A stretch of 64,000 bases of DNA from an uncultured Alistipes sp. (GCA_902388455.1 CABMPD010000004.1:62001-126000), one strand, 5' to 3'. Counted from the first letter of the stretch, positions 17,130-26,815 are shown. The notes: generated by a model not told the origin, from the sequence alone. Made by a program: numbers and translations.

Positions 17130-18440
17130 CTATTTTTGGCGCATGAAGATGCGGATGGGACAGCCGGTGAAGTCGAAGTGCGAGCGCAGCTTGTTCTCCA
17201 AGTAGCGCTTGTACGGTGCTCCGATGTACTGCGGTAGATTGCAGAAGAACGCAAATGAGGGACAGGGCGTAGGCAGCTGTGTGACGTACTTGATCTTGAT
17301 GAACTTGCCCTTGGTCGAGGGGGGAGGATAGTTCTCGATCTCCTCGAGCATGACCTCGTTGAGGGTGGAGGTGGGTATCTTCTGGGAGTAGCTGGACCAT
17401 ACCTTGGCGGCAGCGTCCAGCACGTCGAGGATTCTCTGTTTCTTGATTACCGACGTGAATATGACCGGGATGTCGCTGAAGGGGGCGAGCCGCTTGCGGA
17501 TGGACTCGGCGTATTCCTTCATGGTGTTGTTGGTCTTGTTCTCTATGAGGTCCCACTTGTTGACGGCCACTACGCAGCCCTTGCTGTTCTTGAGGATGAG
17601 GTTGAAGATGGCCATGTCCTGGGCCTCGACTCCGTACTGGGCGTCGATCATCAGGATGCAGACGTCCGAGTGCTCGATGGCGCGGATAGCCCTCATCACG
17701 GAGTAGAACTCCAGGTCCTCGCTGACCTTGGTCTTTTTGCGGAGGCCGGCGGTGTCGACGAGGATGAACTCGTGGCCGAACTTGTTGTAGTAAGACTCCA
17801 CTGCGTCGCGGGTGGTGCCGGCTACGGGGGTGACGATGTTGCGCTCCTCCCCGAGGAAGGCGTTGGTGATGGATGACTTGCCGGCGTTGGGCCGTCCTAC
17901 GATGGCGATGCGGGGAACTCCGGCGTGCGGGTCTTCCACTGCCTTGTCGGCCGGGAGCATGGAGACGAGCTTGTCGAGCATGTCTCCGGTGCCGCTGCCG
18001 TTGGCCGAGGAGATGTCCCAGGGATCACCCAGTCCCAGGGAGTAGAACTGGTATGAGTCGAAGCGTTTCTCGGCGTTGTCCACCTTGTTGACCACCAGCA
18101 GGACGGGTTTGGCGCTGCGGCGCAGGATGTCGGCTATTTCCTCGTCGAAGTCGGTGATGCCGGTGCCTACCTCCACCAGGAAGAGGATCACGTCGGCCTC
18201 CTCGATGGCGATCATCACCTGTTTGCGGATCTCTTCCTCGAAGACGTCCTCCGAGTTGGAGGTGTATCCGCCGGTATCCACTACCGAGAAGGTGGTGCCG
18301 CACCACTCGCACTGACCGTAATGGCGGTCGCGGGTGACTCCGGCCGTCTCGTCGACGATGGCCTGGCGCATGCCTACAAGGCGGTTGAAAAGGGTCGATT
18401 TACCTACGTTGGGTCGTCCTACTATGGCTACTAAACTCAT
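17130..18440 (-). CDS. der: Ribosome biogenesis GTPase Der (EngA)
   Basis: A 436-residue protein with two GTPase domains: G1 motifs GRPNVGKS (residues 8-15) and GRPNAGKS (about 179-186), each with DTAG/DTGG and NKxD motifs. A C-terminal KH-like domain follows. Der is needed for 50S subunit maturation. Its stop codon lies at the edge of the inverted-repeat element. Upstream on the same strand are a small Cys-rich membrane protein, nadE, prs and engB, probably one operon. Confidence 0.96.
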   Translation of the reverse strand: MSLVAIVGRPNVGKSTLFNRLVGMRQAIVDETAGVTRDRHYGQCEWCGTTFSVVDTGGYTSNSEDVFEEEIRKQVMIAIEEADVILFLVEVGTGITDFDEEIADILRRSAKPVLLVVNKVDNAEKRFDSYQFYSLGLGDPWDISSANGSGTGDMLDKLVSMLPADKAVEDPHAGVPRIAIVGRPNAGKSSITNAFLGEERNIVTPVAGTTRDAVESYYNKFGHEFILVDTAGLRKKTKVSEDLEFYSVMRAIRAIEHSDVCILMIDAQYGVEAQDMAIFNLILKNSKGCVVAVNKWDLIENKTNNTMKEYAESIRKRLAPFSDIPVIFTSVIKKQRILDVLDAAAKVWSSYSQKIPTSTLNEVMLEEIENYPPPSTKGKFIKIKYVTQLPTPCPSFAFFCNLPQYIGAPYKRYLENKLRSHFDFTGCPIRIFMRQK

Positions 18441-18453
18441 ACTCTTTCTTGTT

Positions 18454-18729
18454 CTATTTCTTCTGTTCTGCAGGATGGTGGTCGCAGCTGCCCAGGGCGT
18501 TGAGGCCGCAGTCCGAGCAGGAAGCCCCGTCGCAGGTGGCGGCGCCTCCCCGCTTGGGACCCCAGAGCTTCATCTCCTCCTCCTTGGCGCAGACGATGCC
18601 CCGCTTGCGGAGCTCCTTGCTGTGCCCTATCTCGCTGTCGGGGAAGGGCTTGTTACGGAAGATGATGTTGAAGCACATGATTAGGACCGCAAGGCCTACG
18701 AAGATGATTGCTGCGATTAGAATTTCCAT
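18454..18729 (-). CDS. Small cysteine-rich membrane protein (possibly NqrM-like)
   Basis: 91 residues: an N-terminal transmembrane helix (about 4-24), a short [12 protein letters not shown] segment, then a cytoplasmic tail with a single Cys and a cluster CDGASCSDC followed by a further Cys near the end. A single-helix protein with this kind of Cys cluster resembles NqrM (DUF539), which helps deliver iron to the Na+-translocating NADH:quinone reductase of Bacteroidales. The similarity is by pattern only. It lies 13 bases before der and 15 after nadE. Other Cys-rich membrane proteins remain possible. Confidence 0.55.
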   Translation of the reverse strand: MEILIAAIIFVGLAVLIMCFNIIFRNKPFPDSEIGHSKELRKRGIVCAKEEEMKLWGPKRGGAATCDGASCSDCGLNALGSCDHHPAEQKK

Positions 18730-18744
18730 TGTACCTAATATTAT

Positions 18745-19593
18745 TTATTCCGCCGGCTCCACCCATTTGCTCCTGTCCAGGAGAGGGGCGGTGCTCAGCC
18801 GTATCATGGGGGCCAGCTGGTGGACCTTGAAGGCCGCGGCCTTGCGGAGCCGGAGGATTCTGTCCACGAGCCCCTTGTCCACGCCTTCCTGCAAAATCTG
18901 TTCCGCGCTGCAGCCGCCCTCGTTGAGGCGGTAGAGTATCGGATCCAGGACATCGTAGGGCGGGAGGGAGTCGGTGTCCTTCTGGCCCTCCTTGAGCTCG
19001 GCCGAGGGGGCCTTGGTGATGGTCGAGGAGGGGATGACCTCGCCGTCGCGGTTGATCCAGGCGGCCATCTCGTAGACCTCGGTCTTGTAGAGGTCGGCGA
19101 TGACCATCAGTGCGCCGCAGAGGTCGCCGTAGAGGGTGCCGTAGCCCATCGAGAGCTCGCTCTTGTTGGTGGTGTTCAGGAGCAGGGCCCTGTGCCGGTT
19201 GGAGTAGAGCATCAGGATGGTGCCGCGGATGCGGGCCTGGAGATTCTCCTGGGTGGTGTCCCAGTGGAAGTCCCCCTCGAAGAGAGGCTCGGCCTCCTTC
19301 ATGAACCGGTCGTAGACGGCGCTGATGGGGACGATGTGGTATTTGATTCCGAGATTGTCGGCCAGGGTCACCGCGTCATTGACGGAGTGGACGGTGGACC
19401 AGGAGGAGGGCATGAGGATGCCGGTGACATTGTCCTTGCCCAGGGCCTCTGTCGCCAGAGCCGCCACTACCGCCGAGTCCAGGCCCCCGGAGAGACCCAG
19501 CACGGCCCGGGACATCCCCGCCTGAGCGAAGAAATCCCGGATGGTGCGGATGATGCGGCTGTGTACGTCCCCGATGTTAGAACCCGAATGCAT
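18745..19593 (-). CDS. nadE: NAD+ synthase (synthetase domain only)
   Basis: A 282-residue adenine-nucleotide hydrolase-fold enzyme that amidates nicotinic acid adenine dinucleotide. The PP-loop SGGLDSA is near residues 36-42, with later motifs NTTNKSE and GDLCG. There is no N-terminal glutaminase (CN hydrolase) domain, so it would use ammonia or a partner amidase. Its start overlaps the prs stop by 17 bases. The pairing with prs (PRPP supply) is sensible for NAD synthesis. Confidence 0.92.
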   Translation of the reverse strand: MHSGSNIGDVHSRIIRTIRDFFAQAGMSRAVLGLSGGLDSAVVAALATEALGKDNVTGILMPSSWSTVHSVNDAVTLADNLGIKYHIVPISAVYDRFMKEAEPLFEGDFHWDTTQENLQARIRGTILMLYSNRHRALLLNTTNKSELSMGYGTLYGDLCGALMVIADLYKTEVYEMAAWINRDGEVIPSSTITKAPSAELKEGQKDTDSLPPYDVLDPILYRLNEGGCSAEQILQEGVDKGLVDRILRLRKAAAFKVHQLAPMIRLSTAPLLDRSKWVEPAE

Positions 19594-20539
19594 CGCTGAT
19601 GGACTTGTAGTTGTAGATGCGGTCGATGACCTCGGCGAACATGTCGGCTACGGAGAGGACGGTGAATTTAGACAGGTCGGTGCCGGCCGGGGCTCTCAGG
19701 GGAATGGTGTCGGTTACGACCACTTCCTGAAGGGCGGACTTGTTGATGCGCTCGTAGGCCTGGCCAGAGAATACGGGATGGGTGGCCATGGCCCTGACGC
19801 TGAGGGCACCTTTCTCCATGAGCATGTCGGCGGCCTTGGTGATGGTGCCGGCTGTGTCGATCATGTCGTCGATGATGACGATGTTGCGGCCCTCGACGTC
19901 ACCGATGGCTGTCATTGAGCCTACGACGTTGGGCCTTTCACGCGACTTGTGGCAGATAATCATGGGGCAGCCGAGTACGCGGGAGTAGTTGTTGGCTCTC
20001 TTGGCGCCTCCCATGTCGGGTGCGGCGATGGAGAGGTTCTCCAGCTGCATGTCCCTCAGGTAGGGCATGAAGATGGTGCTGGCGTATATATGGTCTACCG
20101 GAAAATCGAAGAAGCCCTGGATCTGGTCGGCGTGCAGGTCGGTGGTGATGACCCTGTCGCAGCCGGCGGCTACCAGGAGGTTGGCCACTAATTTCGCTCC
20201 GATGGATACTCTGGGACGGTCTTTGCGGTCCTGACGTGCCCATCCGAAGTAGGGGATGACGGCGATGACCTTGTAGGCCGATGCGCGGCGGGCGGCGTCG
20301 ATCATGAGCAGGAGCTCGAAGAGGTTGTCCAGGGGAGGGAAGGTGGACTGCACGATGAAGGTGGTGGTTCCGCGGACGGATTCGTTGAAGGCGGGCTGGA
20401 ACTCGCCGTCGCTGAAGTCGGTTACGATGGAGTCGCCGAGGTCGAGTCCGAGGGACTTGGCTATCTTCTCGGCCAGATAACGGGATCCTCTGCAGGAGAA
20501 GATCTTGATACCGTGGGTGTGGTTTGTGGTCTGGTTCAT
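19577..20539 (-). CDS. prs: Ribose-phosphate pyrophosphokinase
   Basis: A 320-residue class I PRPP synthetase. It has the flexible-loop DRKDRPR, the metal/ribose region DLHADQIQGFF, and the PRPP-binding loop IIDDMIDTAGT. It makes PRPP for nucleotide, His, Trp and NAD synthesis. It lies 12 bases after engB and overlaps nadE, suggesting one transcript. Confidence 0.96.
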   Translation of the reverse strand: MNQTTNHTHGIKIFSCRGSRYLAEKIAKSLGLDLGDSIVTDFSDGEFQPAFNESVRGTTTFIVQSTFPPLDNLFELLLMIDAARRASAYKVIAVIPYFGWARQDRKDRPRVSIGAKLVANLLVAAGCDRVITTDLHADQIQGFFDFPVDHIYASTIFMPYLRDMQLENLSIAAPDMGGAKRANNYSRVLGCPMIICHKSRERPNVVGSMTAIGDVEGRNIVIIDDMIDTAGTITKAADMLMEKGALSVRAMATHPVFSGQAYERINKSALQEVVVTDTIPLRAPAGTDLSKFTVLSVADMFAEVIDRIYNYKSISDAFGF

Positions 20540-20551
20540 ATGGTCAGTATT

Positions 20552-21172
20552 TTATCGTTTGTCTTCGGTTGTTTCTGCCGCTGCTCCCTTCAGGTCGGCG
20601 TCTATCACGTCCAGGATGGCCTCCTTGCCGATGCGTTTCTCGGATGAGGCGGGTATGACGGTCACGTCAGGCTGTATGGCGCCGATGGTGCGGATCATGT
20701 AGTCCAGACTGCGGTCCAGGGCCGATTTCGAGAGCTTGTCGCACTTGGTCAGGATGACGGTGAAGGGGATGCCGGCTCCTGCCACCGCGGTGATGAAGCT
20801 GCGGTCTATCTCCTGCAGCTCGTGCCTGGAGTCCAGCAGGATGAAGAGCCGTGCGAGCTCCTCCGAGTGGCTGACGTAGTCCTCTATCATGGCTTTCAGG
20901 GAGGCCTGAGCCTTCTTCGAGGCCTTTGCGAAGCCGTAGCCGGGCAGGTCCACCAGGTACCACTTCCCGTTGATGAGAAAATGGTTGACCAGTATCGTCT
21001 TGCCGGGCATGGATGAGGTCTTGGCCAGGTCCTTGCGGCCGCACAGCATGTTGATAAGCGAGGACTTGCCCACGTTGGAACGTCCTATGAAGGCGTACTC
21101 GGGCGCTCTCAGCTTCGGTTTCTGAGTCACGTTGGTGCTGCTTCCCTGGAATATGGCCGTCTTGATTATCAT
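20552..21172 (-). CDS. engB: Ribosome biogenesis GTP-binding protein EngB (YihA/YsxC)
   Basis: A 206-residue Era-like GTPase: P-loop GRSNVGKS, switch region SSMPGKT, DLPGYG and TKCDK, in the correct order. It is required for late 50S assembly. The C-terminal tail is slightly longer and charged. It is the first gene of the engB-prs-nadE-(small protein)-der series, with its own -7 box at 21189-21196. That puts two 50S assembly GTPases in one transcription unit. Confidence 0.95.
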   Translation of the reverse strand: MIIKTAIFQGSSTNVTQKPKLRAPEYAFIGRSNVGKSSLINMLCGRKDLAKTSSMPGKTILVNHFLINGKWYLVDLPGYGFAKASKKAQASLKAMIEDYVSHSEELARLFILLDSRHELQEIDRSFITAVAGAGIPFTVILTKCDKLSKSALDRSLDYMIRTIGAIQPDVTVIPASSEKRIGKEAILDVIDADLKGAAAETTEDKR

Positions 21173-21188
21173 ACCTTATTTAAAATGG

Positions 21189-21196
21189 CAAAAGTA
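21189..21196 (-). promoter_or_regulatory. -7 element of the engB operon promoter
   Basis: TACTTTTG followed by C on the minus strand, 17 bases before the engB ATG. It is divergent from the xseA promoter. Confidence 0.6.
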
Positions 21197-21228
21197 GCAA
21201 ATTTTCCATACCATTCGTGGATTTGTGC

Positions 21229-21236
21229 TAAATTTG
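21229..21236 (+). promoter_or_regulatory. -7 element of the xseA promoter
   Basis: TAAATTTG followed by T, 16 bases before the ATG at 21252. Confidence 0.55.
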
Positions 21237-21251
21237 TTCTGCGTATGTAAA

Positions 21252-22592
21252 ATGATAAATCGTCAGAATATGCAGGAATACATCACATTGACCCGGCTGC
21301 TGCAGGGAATACGGGGGGCTGTGGCGGACAATTTCCCCGCTCCGGTATGGGTGCGGGCGGAAATCCATGATATGAAAATGCACAATAACGGGCACTGCTA
21401 CCTGGAACTGGTGGAGAAGGGCTCCGGCCGGGATCTGTTCAGCGCGAAGGCTCAGGCGGTTATCTGGAGGTCGAGGCGGTCTCTGGTCGAGGCGGCCTTC
21501 TACCAGGGGACGGGTCGCCGGCTGGAAGTCGGAATGACCGTGCTGGTGCAGGTGAGGGTGCAGTATTCGGAGGTCTACGGGATGAGCCTGAGCATCGAGG
21601 ATATCGACCCGGCGTTTACGCTCGGGGAGGTGGAACTGGCCCGGCAGCGGACCCTGGAGAGGCTGCGCAAGGAGGGTATGCTGGACATGAACAGTACCCT
21701 GCCGCTGCCCCGGCTGCCCAGGCGCTTCGCCCTGATCACTTCGGAGACGGCGGCGGGCTACGGGGATTTCATGCATCATCTCTACGACAACGGTTACGGC
21801 TTCAAGTTCTATACTCGTCTGTATCAGGCTCCGATGCAGGGACCGACGGCACCCGGCGGCATCATCGCCGCCCTGGATGCGGTAATGGCCGATGTGGAGG
21901 CCGGCGAGGTGTATGACGCGGTGCTGCTGCTGCGCGGAGGCGGGGCCGTGGCCGACTTAGTCTGCTTCGACGACTACGACTTAGCTGTGAATATTGCCCA
22001 GTTCCCGCTCCCGGTGATGGTGGCCGTGGGGCACGAGCGCGACACGCATATCTGCGACATGGTGGCCGCCCGCTCGGTCAAGACACCTACTGCCCTCGCT
22101 GACCTGATAGTGAATGCCTTCGTGGAGGAGGACGCCTCTTTGACCGCTTTGGGCGACCGGCTGCGCTCCTCGGTTACGCTCAGGCTCGACGGCATGCGTC
22201 AGCGGCTGGAGCAGACCGCCCGCCGCTTAGGTTCAGGCACCGAGATGCGCTGCCGTCTTGAGCGGAACCGTATGGACATGCTCCTGATGCGTATGCGGAA
22301 GGGTGTGACTCTCCGTTCAGGCAATGAACAGAACGCCCTTAATATCCTGTGGATGCGGGTCAGAAGCGGTACCGCCCTGCGTCTGAAAGCCGAGTCCGGC
22401 AAGCTCGACATGCTGGAACTCCGTGTCCGCAAGGGCGACCCCGTGGCCATGCTCCGTCCCGGCAGCGCCTACGTCCTCCGCGACAGCCGCCCCGTCGAGT
22501 CCGCCGCCGACCTCACCCCCGGCGACCGCCTCGACCTGCTGCTGCGCGACGGCACCGCCCGTTGCCTCGTCGAATCCGTGAATCAGGGGTAG
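21252..22592 (+). CDS. xseA: Exodeoxyribonuclease VII large subunit
   Basis: About 446 residues: an N-terminal OB domain (first 100 residues), the catalytic XseA domain with LITSETAAGYGDF, LLRGGGAVADL and the downstream GHERDTHICD motif, and a coiled-coil-rich C-terminal region for small-subunit binding. It degrades single-stranded DNA to oligonucleotides. The start is placed at 21252, after the -7 box; an ATG at 21270 is also possible. xseB follows 51 bases later. Confidence 0.93.
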   Translation: MINRQNMQEYITLTRLLQGIRGAVADNFPAPVWVRAEIHDMKMHNNGHCYLELVEKGSGRDLFSAKAQAVIWRSRRSLVEAAFYQGTGRRLEVGMTVLVQVRVQYSEVYGMSLSIEDIDPAFTLGEVELARQRTLERLRKEGMLDMNSTLPLPRLPRRFALITSETAAGYGDFMHHLYDNGYGFKFYTRLYQAPMQGPTAPGGIIAALDAVMADVEAGEVYDAVLLLRGGGAVADLVCFDDYDLAVNIAQFPLPVMVAVGHERDTHICDMVAARSVKTPTALADLIVNAFVEEDASLTALGDRLRSSVTLRLDGMRQRLEQTARRLGSGTEMRCRLERNRMDMLLMRMRKGVTLRSGNEQNALNILWMRVRSGTALRLKAESGKLDMLELRVRKGDPVAMLRPGSAYVLRDSRPVESAADLTPGDRLDLLLRDGTARCLVESVNQG

Positions 22593-22643
22593 GGGCTTGC
22601 GCGGTATCGGATTTTTTTGTAAATTGCAACGATGTTTTAAATT

Positions 22644-22853
22644 ATGCAGAATATGGCTGAAATGGAAAAAATGAAATATGAGGAGGCGCTCGGGCGTCTG
22701 GAGAAGATAGTGGCTCAGATCGAGGACCCGCAGACGGCGGTGGGGGATATCCCCGCGAAGGTGAAGGAGGCGGCGGAGCTGCTGACTTACTGCCGGAAGA
22801 TGCTGAAAGAGAGCGAGGAAAGCATCGGGAAAATACTCGATGATGAACAATAG
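22644..22853 (+). CDS. xseB: Exodeoxyribonuclease VII small subunit
   Basis: A 69-residue helical protein with the XseB pattern YEEALGRLEKIVAQIED followed by a second helix with a Tyr-Cys-Arg core. This is the normal size for the subunit that coats the coiled-coil of XseA. Its position directly after xseA supports the call. A start at MAEMEK, nine bases in, is possible. Confidence 0.92.
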   Translation: MQNMAEMEKMKYEEALGRLEKIVAQIEDPQTAVGDIPAKVKEAAELLTYCRKMLKESEESIGKILDDEQ

Positions 22854-22880
22854 TCAGGTGAAACATTAAAAATAACAGCT

Positions 22881-24854
22881 ATGATATTCGACAAGGATCC
22901 ATATCTGATGCCCTACCGGGGCCAGATTGAAAAACGCTACAGGGAACTGGTAATCAGGAAACAAGAGCTGGCCGGATACGGCCGCAGGCTCTCAGATGCA
23001 GTGAACAGCCACCTGTACTACGGAGTACACGCCGACAAGAAGGAAGTGGTCTTCAGGGAGTGGGCTCCGAACGCTACGGCGATATACCTCATCGGGGATT
23101 TCAACGGCTGGCGAAAGGATGAGAAGTACCGGCTGAACTCCGTCGGCGGCGGCAACTGGGAACTCCGTCTGCCGGCTGCGGAGGTGCCTCACGGCTCTCT
23201 GTTCAAATGGCTGGTGGAGTGGAACGGCGGCAGCGGCGAGAGGCTTCCGGCCTATGCGACCCGCTGCGTCCAGGATCCGGAGACGAAGATTTTCTCCGCC
23301 CAGGTATGGCTTCCTCCTAAGAAATACCGCTGGCGGCATACCCGCTTTGTCCCGCACAATCGCTGCCCCCTCATCTACGAGGCCCATATCGGCATGAGCT
23401 CCGAGGAGGAGAAGGTCGCCTCGTTTGACGAGTTCCGTCAGAACGTGCTGCCGCGCATCCGCGACCTCGGGTACAATACCCTGCAGATCATGGCCCTCCA
23501 GGAGCATCCCTACTACGGCTCCTTCGGCTATCAGGTCTCCAACTTCTTCGCCCTGAGCTCCCGCTTCGGCACTCCGGAGGAGTTCAAGGCCCTGGTGGAC
23601 GAGGCGCACGGGATGGGCATCGCGGTGGTCATGGATCTGGTGCACTCGCACGCGGTGGACAATGAGGTGGAGGGCATCGGCATGCTCGACGGCACCGAAT
23701 ACCTCTACTGTCACGCAGGGGCAAGGGGGCGGCACCCGGCCTGGGGCTCGCGGTGCTTCAACTACGGCAAGCCCTCGACGGTCCATTTCCTGCTCTCGAA
23801 CATCAAGTTCTGGATGGAGGAGTACCGTATAGACGGTTTCCGCTTCGACGGGGTGACCAGCATGATATATCTGGACCACGGCCTTGGCAAGGACTTTACG
23901 GACTATTCCTGCTATTTCGACGGCAATCAGGACGAGGACGCCCTGCTCTATCTCGGCCTGGCCAACATCATGATAAAGGAGATAAATCCCAAGGCCATCA
24001 CCATCGCTGAGGACGTCAGCGGCATGCCCGGGCTGGCGGCTCCTATGGGAATGGGCGGCATCGGCTTCGACTTCCGCCTGAGCATGGGCATAGCCGACCA
24101 CTGGATCAAGTGGATAAAGGAGCGCAAGGACGAGGACTGGAGCATGGGCGAGATATACTACGAACTGACCAACAAGCGGGCCGACGAGCGCACGGTCTCC
24201 TACGCCGAGTGCCACGATCAGGCCCTTGTGGGTGACAAGACGATCATCTTCCGTCTGATGGACAAGGAGATGTACACGGCAATGAACAAGGCTTCGCAGA
24301 ACCTCACAGTGGAGCGAGGTATGGCCCTGCACAAGATGATAAGGCTCGTGACGATAGCCACGGCCGGTGACGGTTACCTGAACTTCATGGGCAATGAGTT
24401 CGGCCATCCCGAGTGGATAGACTTCCCCCGTGAGGGGAACGGCTGGTCCTATTTCTACGCCCGCCGCCAGTGGTCCCTGAGCGACAACCCGGACCTGCGC
24501 TACGGCGAACTCCGGGATTTCGACCGGGCGATGATACACCTCTTCGCCGAAAACAACATCCTTACCGAGCGCCCCGTGCAACTTTACGTGGATGAGGCCC
24601 GAAAAGTTTTGATTTTTGCAAGAGGATGTTTTATCTTTGCGCTCAATTTCCACCCATCTGAGTCGGTGGCAGACTTCAAGTTCCCGGCACCGGCTGGAGA
24701 ATACAGGCAAGTACTTGATACAGATGCGCCTGCATTCGGAGGTTTCGGGCGGAATGACGAGAGCACGGCTCATTTTACCGTGCGGGATAACGACTGTGAC
24801 ACACTTTCCCTTTACCTGCCCAGCAGGTCGGCCATAGTCCTGAAACGAAAGTAA
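22881..24854 (+). CDS. glgB: 1,4-alpha-glucan branching enzyme (GH13_8-type)
   Basis: 657 residues: an N-terminal CBM48 domain (about 45-140, with FREWAPNATAIYLIGDFNGW) and a GH13 barrel. Catalytic motifs are DLVHSHAVDN, DGFRFDGVTSM (nucleophile Asp) and TIAEDVSG (acid/base Glu), plus a conserved His-Asp in SYAECHDQ. It resembles the eukaryotic/GH13_8 group more than E. coli GlgB, agreeing with the eukaryote-like synthase further on. It introduces alpha-1,6 branches into glycogen. First gene of the glycogen operon. Confidence 0.95.
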   Translation: MIFDKDPYLMPYRGQIEKRYRELVIRKQELAGYGRRLSDAVNSHLYYGVHADKKEVVFREWAPNATAIYLIGDFNGWRKDEKYRLNSVGGGNWELRLPAAEVPHGSLFKWLVEWNGGSGERLPAYATRCVQDPETKIFSAQVWLPPKKYRWRHTRFVPHNRCPLIYEAHIGMSSEEEKVASFDEFRQNVLPRIRDLGYNTLQIMALQEHPYYGSFGYQVSNFFALSSRFGTPEEFKALVDEAHGMGIAVVMDLVHSHAVDNEVEGIGMLDGTEYLYCHAGARGRHPAWGSRCFNYGKPSTVHFLLSNIKFWMEEYRIDGFRFDGVTSMIYLDHGLGKDFTDYSCYFDGNQDEDALLYLGLANIMIKEINPKAITIAEDVSGMPGLAAPMGMGGIGFDFRLSMGIADHWIKWIKERKDEDWSMGEIYYELTNKRADERTVSYAECHDQALVGDKTIIFRLMDKEMYTAMNKASQNLTVERGMALHKMIRLVTIATAGDGYLNFMGNEFGHPEWIDFPREGNGWSYFYARRQWSLSDNPDLRYGELRDFDRAMIHLFAENNILTERPVQLYVDEARKVLIFARGCFIFALNFHPSESVADFKFPAPAGEYRQVLDTDAPAFGGFGRNDESTAHFTVRDNDCDTLSLYLPSRSAIVLKRK

Positions 24855-24871
24855 CATATTAATAAAGGTAT

Positions 24872-26815
24872 ATGTCGTATCTTAAATTTGACAAAGAAGA
24901 ATTGGTGAACTTAGAGTACTCTCTGGTCAGGGAAGTGCTCGCCACCAATAAGACCGGCGGATATCTGAACACTACGCTCGTAGGCTGCAATACCCGCAAG
25001 TACCACGGTCTGTTTGTGCTCCCCGTCAAGAACTTCGACAACAGAAGGTATGTCCTTCTATCCTCGCTGGATGAGACGCTTATCCAGCATGGCCGGGAAT
25101 TCAATCTCGGCATTCACTGTTATGGCAAGAACAACTATGAGCCCCGCGGACACAAATACATCGTGGATTTCGAGTTCGACAAGTACCCCACGATTACCTA
25201 CAGGGTCGGAGGTATCCTCTTCAGCAAGTCCATGCTCTTCCTGCACAACAAGGAGCAGCTGCTGATCAAGTACACCCTGCTCGACGCCCACTCGGCCACC
25301 ACGCTGCGCCTCAGGCCGTTTCTTTCATTTAGGGAAATCCACACCCTGACCCATGCCAATGAGGACGCGGAACGCGGATACGTGACCGTGGAGAACGGAG
25401 CCGCCTACAGGCTCTACGACGGTTTCCCCACCGTCAACCTCCAGATCAACAAGCAGAACGATTATTTCCACAATCCCGACTGGTACTACAACATCGAGTA
25501 TCTCGAGGAGAAGCGCCGCGGCTTCGAGTATCAGGAGGACCTCTATACCCCCGGCTACTTCGAGCTCCCCATCAAAAAAGGAGAATCGATAGTAGTGTCG
25601 GTATCCACTTCCCCCGTAGCGGCGAAAGGCCTTTCCGGAGTATTCACCCGCGAGGCCGCCAAGAGGATTTCCCTCCAGAGCTACGACGACTGCCTGCACC
25701 GTGCAGCCAAGCAGTTCATCGTCAACACCGGCAAGGGCCTCAAGGAGATATACGCCGGCTACACCTGGCTCGGCAAGGGACTGCGCGAGACCTTCATCTC
25801 CCTGCCCGGCCTGACCCTTTTCGCCGACGGAGACACCGCCCAGTTCGAGGAGGTGCTCGAGAGCACTTTCAAGATATACAACCATCAGCTCCTGCATGGC
25901 TCCAAGCAGGTGGACGCTGCCCTGTGGCTGTTCTGGGTTATCCAGCAGTATGCAGCCTTCACCGGTGACGCCCAGGGCACGTGGCTGAAATACCGCACAA
26001 AGCTCAAGGCCATCCTCAAGAGCATCCTTGACGGAGGCCGTATGGGAGTGTCCCTGTCCGACAACGGCCTGCTGTGGGCCAGAATGAACGGTGTGGCCAT
26101 GACCTGGATGAACGCCTACGACAAGGACGGAGTGCCCGTCACCGAGCGCAGCGGTTTTCAGGTGGAGACCAACGCCTTCTGGTACAACGCCGTCAGCTAC
26201 ATGATCGACATGGAGACCAAGTACGGCTCAGACACCCGTTTCGTATATCAGCTCCAGGCCGTGAAGGATAAGATAGACGCCAACTTCTACAACGTCTTCT
26301 GGTGTGAGGAGCGCCAGCATCTGGCCGACTACGTGGATGAGAACGGGCAGAATGTCTTTACCCGCCCCAACCAGATCTTCGCCTGCAGCCTGGACTACTC
26401 GCCTCTTAGCGAGGAGGTCAAGGGCAAGATAATGGATGCAGTGAAGAGGGAACTGCTCACAGCCCGCGGTATCCGTACTCTGGCTCCCAAGAATCCTCTC
26501 TATAAGGGAGTGTATGACGGAAATCAGGATCAGAGGGACCATGCCTATCATCAGGGCTCAACCCGGGTATGGCTTCTGACTTACTATATTGAGGCCATGT
26601 TCAGGCTCTACGGAGGAATGTTCTCGCGCAGGGCCACCGAGCTCATAGATGCCTTCGAGGAAGACATTGAGCGTCACGGTATAGGTGCCATCTGCGAGCT
26701 TTACGACGGAGATCCTCCGCACAATCCCCATGGGGCCATCTCCAGCGCAGTGGCCACCGCATCCTTGCTTCGTTCCGAATACCTTGTAAACAAATATAAA
26801 ACGGAGGAGATATGA
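24872..26815 (+). CDS. Glycogen debranching enzyme (amylo-alpha-1,6-glucosidase)
   Basis: 647 residues: an N-terminal beta-rich GDE_N-like domain opening with NKTGGYLNTTLVGCNTRKYHG, and a C-terminal alpha/alpha barrel (about 290-630) with the GLTLFADGDT and DQRDHAYHQGSTRVW stretches seen in bacterial amylo-1,6-glucosidases. It removes branch stubs so that the phosphorylase can proceed. It lies 17 bases after glgB; its stop overlaps the next start by four bases. Not the isoamylase-type GlgX. Confidence 0.92.
   Translation: MSYLKFDKEELVNLEYSLVREVLATNKTGGYLNTTLVGCNTRKYHGLFVLPVKNFDNRRYVLLSSLDETLIQHGREFNLGIHCYGKNNYEPRGHKYIVDFEFDKYPTITYRVGGILFSKSMLFLHNKEQLLIKYTLLDAHSATTLRLRPFLSFREIHTLTHANEDAERGYVTVENGAAYRLYDGFPTVNLQINKQNDYFHNPDWYYNIEYLEEKRRGFEYQEDLYTPGYFELPIKKGESIVVSVSTSPVAAKGLSGVFTREAAKRISLQSYDDCLHRAAKQFIVNTGKGLKEIYAGYTWLGKGLRETFISLPGLTLFADGDTAQFEEVLESTFKIYNHQLLHGSKQVDAALWLFWVIQQYAAFTGDAQGTWLKYRTKLKAILKSILDGGRMGVSLSDNGLLWARMNGVAMTWMNAYDKDGVPVTERSGFQVETNAFWYNAVSYMIDMETKYGSDTRFVYQLQAVKDKIDANFYNVFWCEERQHLADYVDENGQNVFTRPNQIFACSLDYSPLSEEVKGKIMDAVKRELLTARGIRTLAPKNPLYKGVYDGNQDQRDHAYHQGSTRVWLLTYYIEAMFRLYGGMFSRRATELIDAFEEDIERHGIGAICELYDGDPPHNPHGAISSAVATASLLRSEYLVNKYKTEEI

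Larger units (their letters stand above)
16749..17132. repeat. 384-bp element with terminal inverted repeats between two stop codons
   Basis: The left end (16749-16775) and the reverse complement of the right end (17106-17132) share about 25 of 27 bases, beginning TAGTCGGCG and continuing through GTCATAGCGGGC. Both ends start on the TAG stop codon of a convergent gene (the DUF4783-like gene and der). Degenerate forward copies of the same motif occur at about 16846-16877 and 16894-16920. Two copies of a separate 40-bp interrupted palindrome lie inside. There is no convincing coding frame. It could be a MITE-like insertion, or a locally expanded 3' repeat. Confidence 0.7.

Noticed and set aside
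16808..17254. Frames on both strands inside the inverted-repeat element
   Set aside because: They cross the repeats and run into der; no start signal or conserved pattern, so treated as non-coding.
22992..24857. A 621-codon open frame on the minus strand across glgB
   Set aside because: It is antisense to a clearly conserved branching enzyme, has no recognisable domain, and its openness follows from GC-rich codon bias in glgB.
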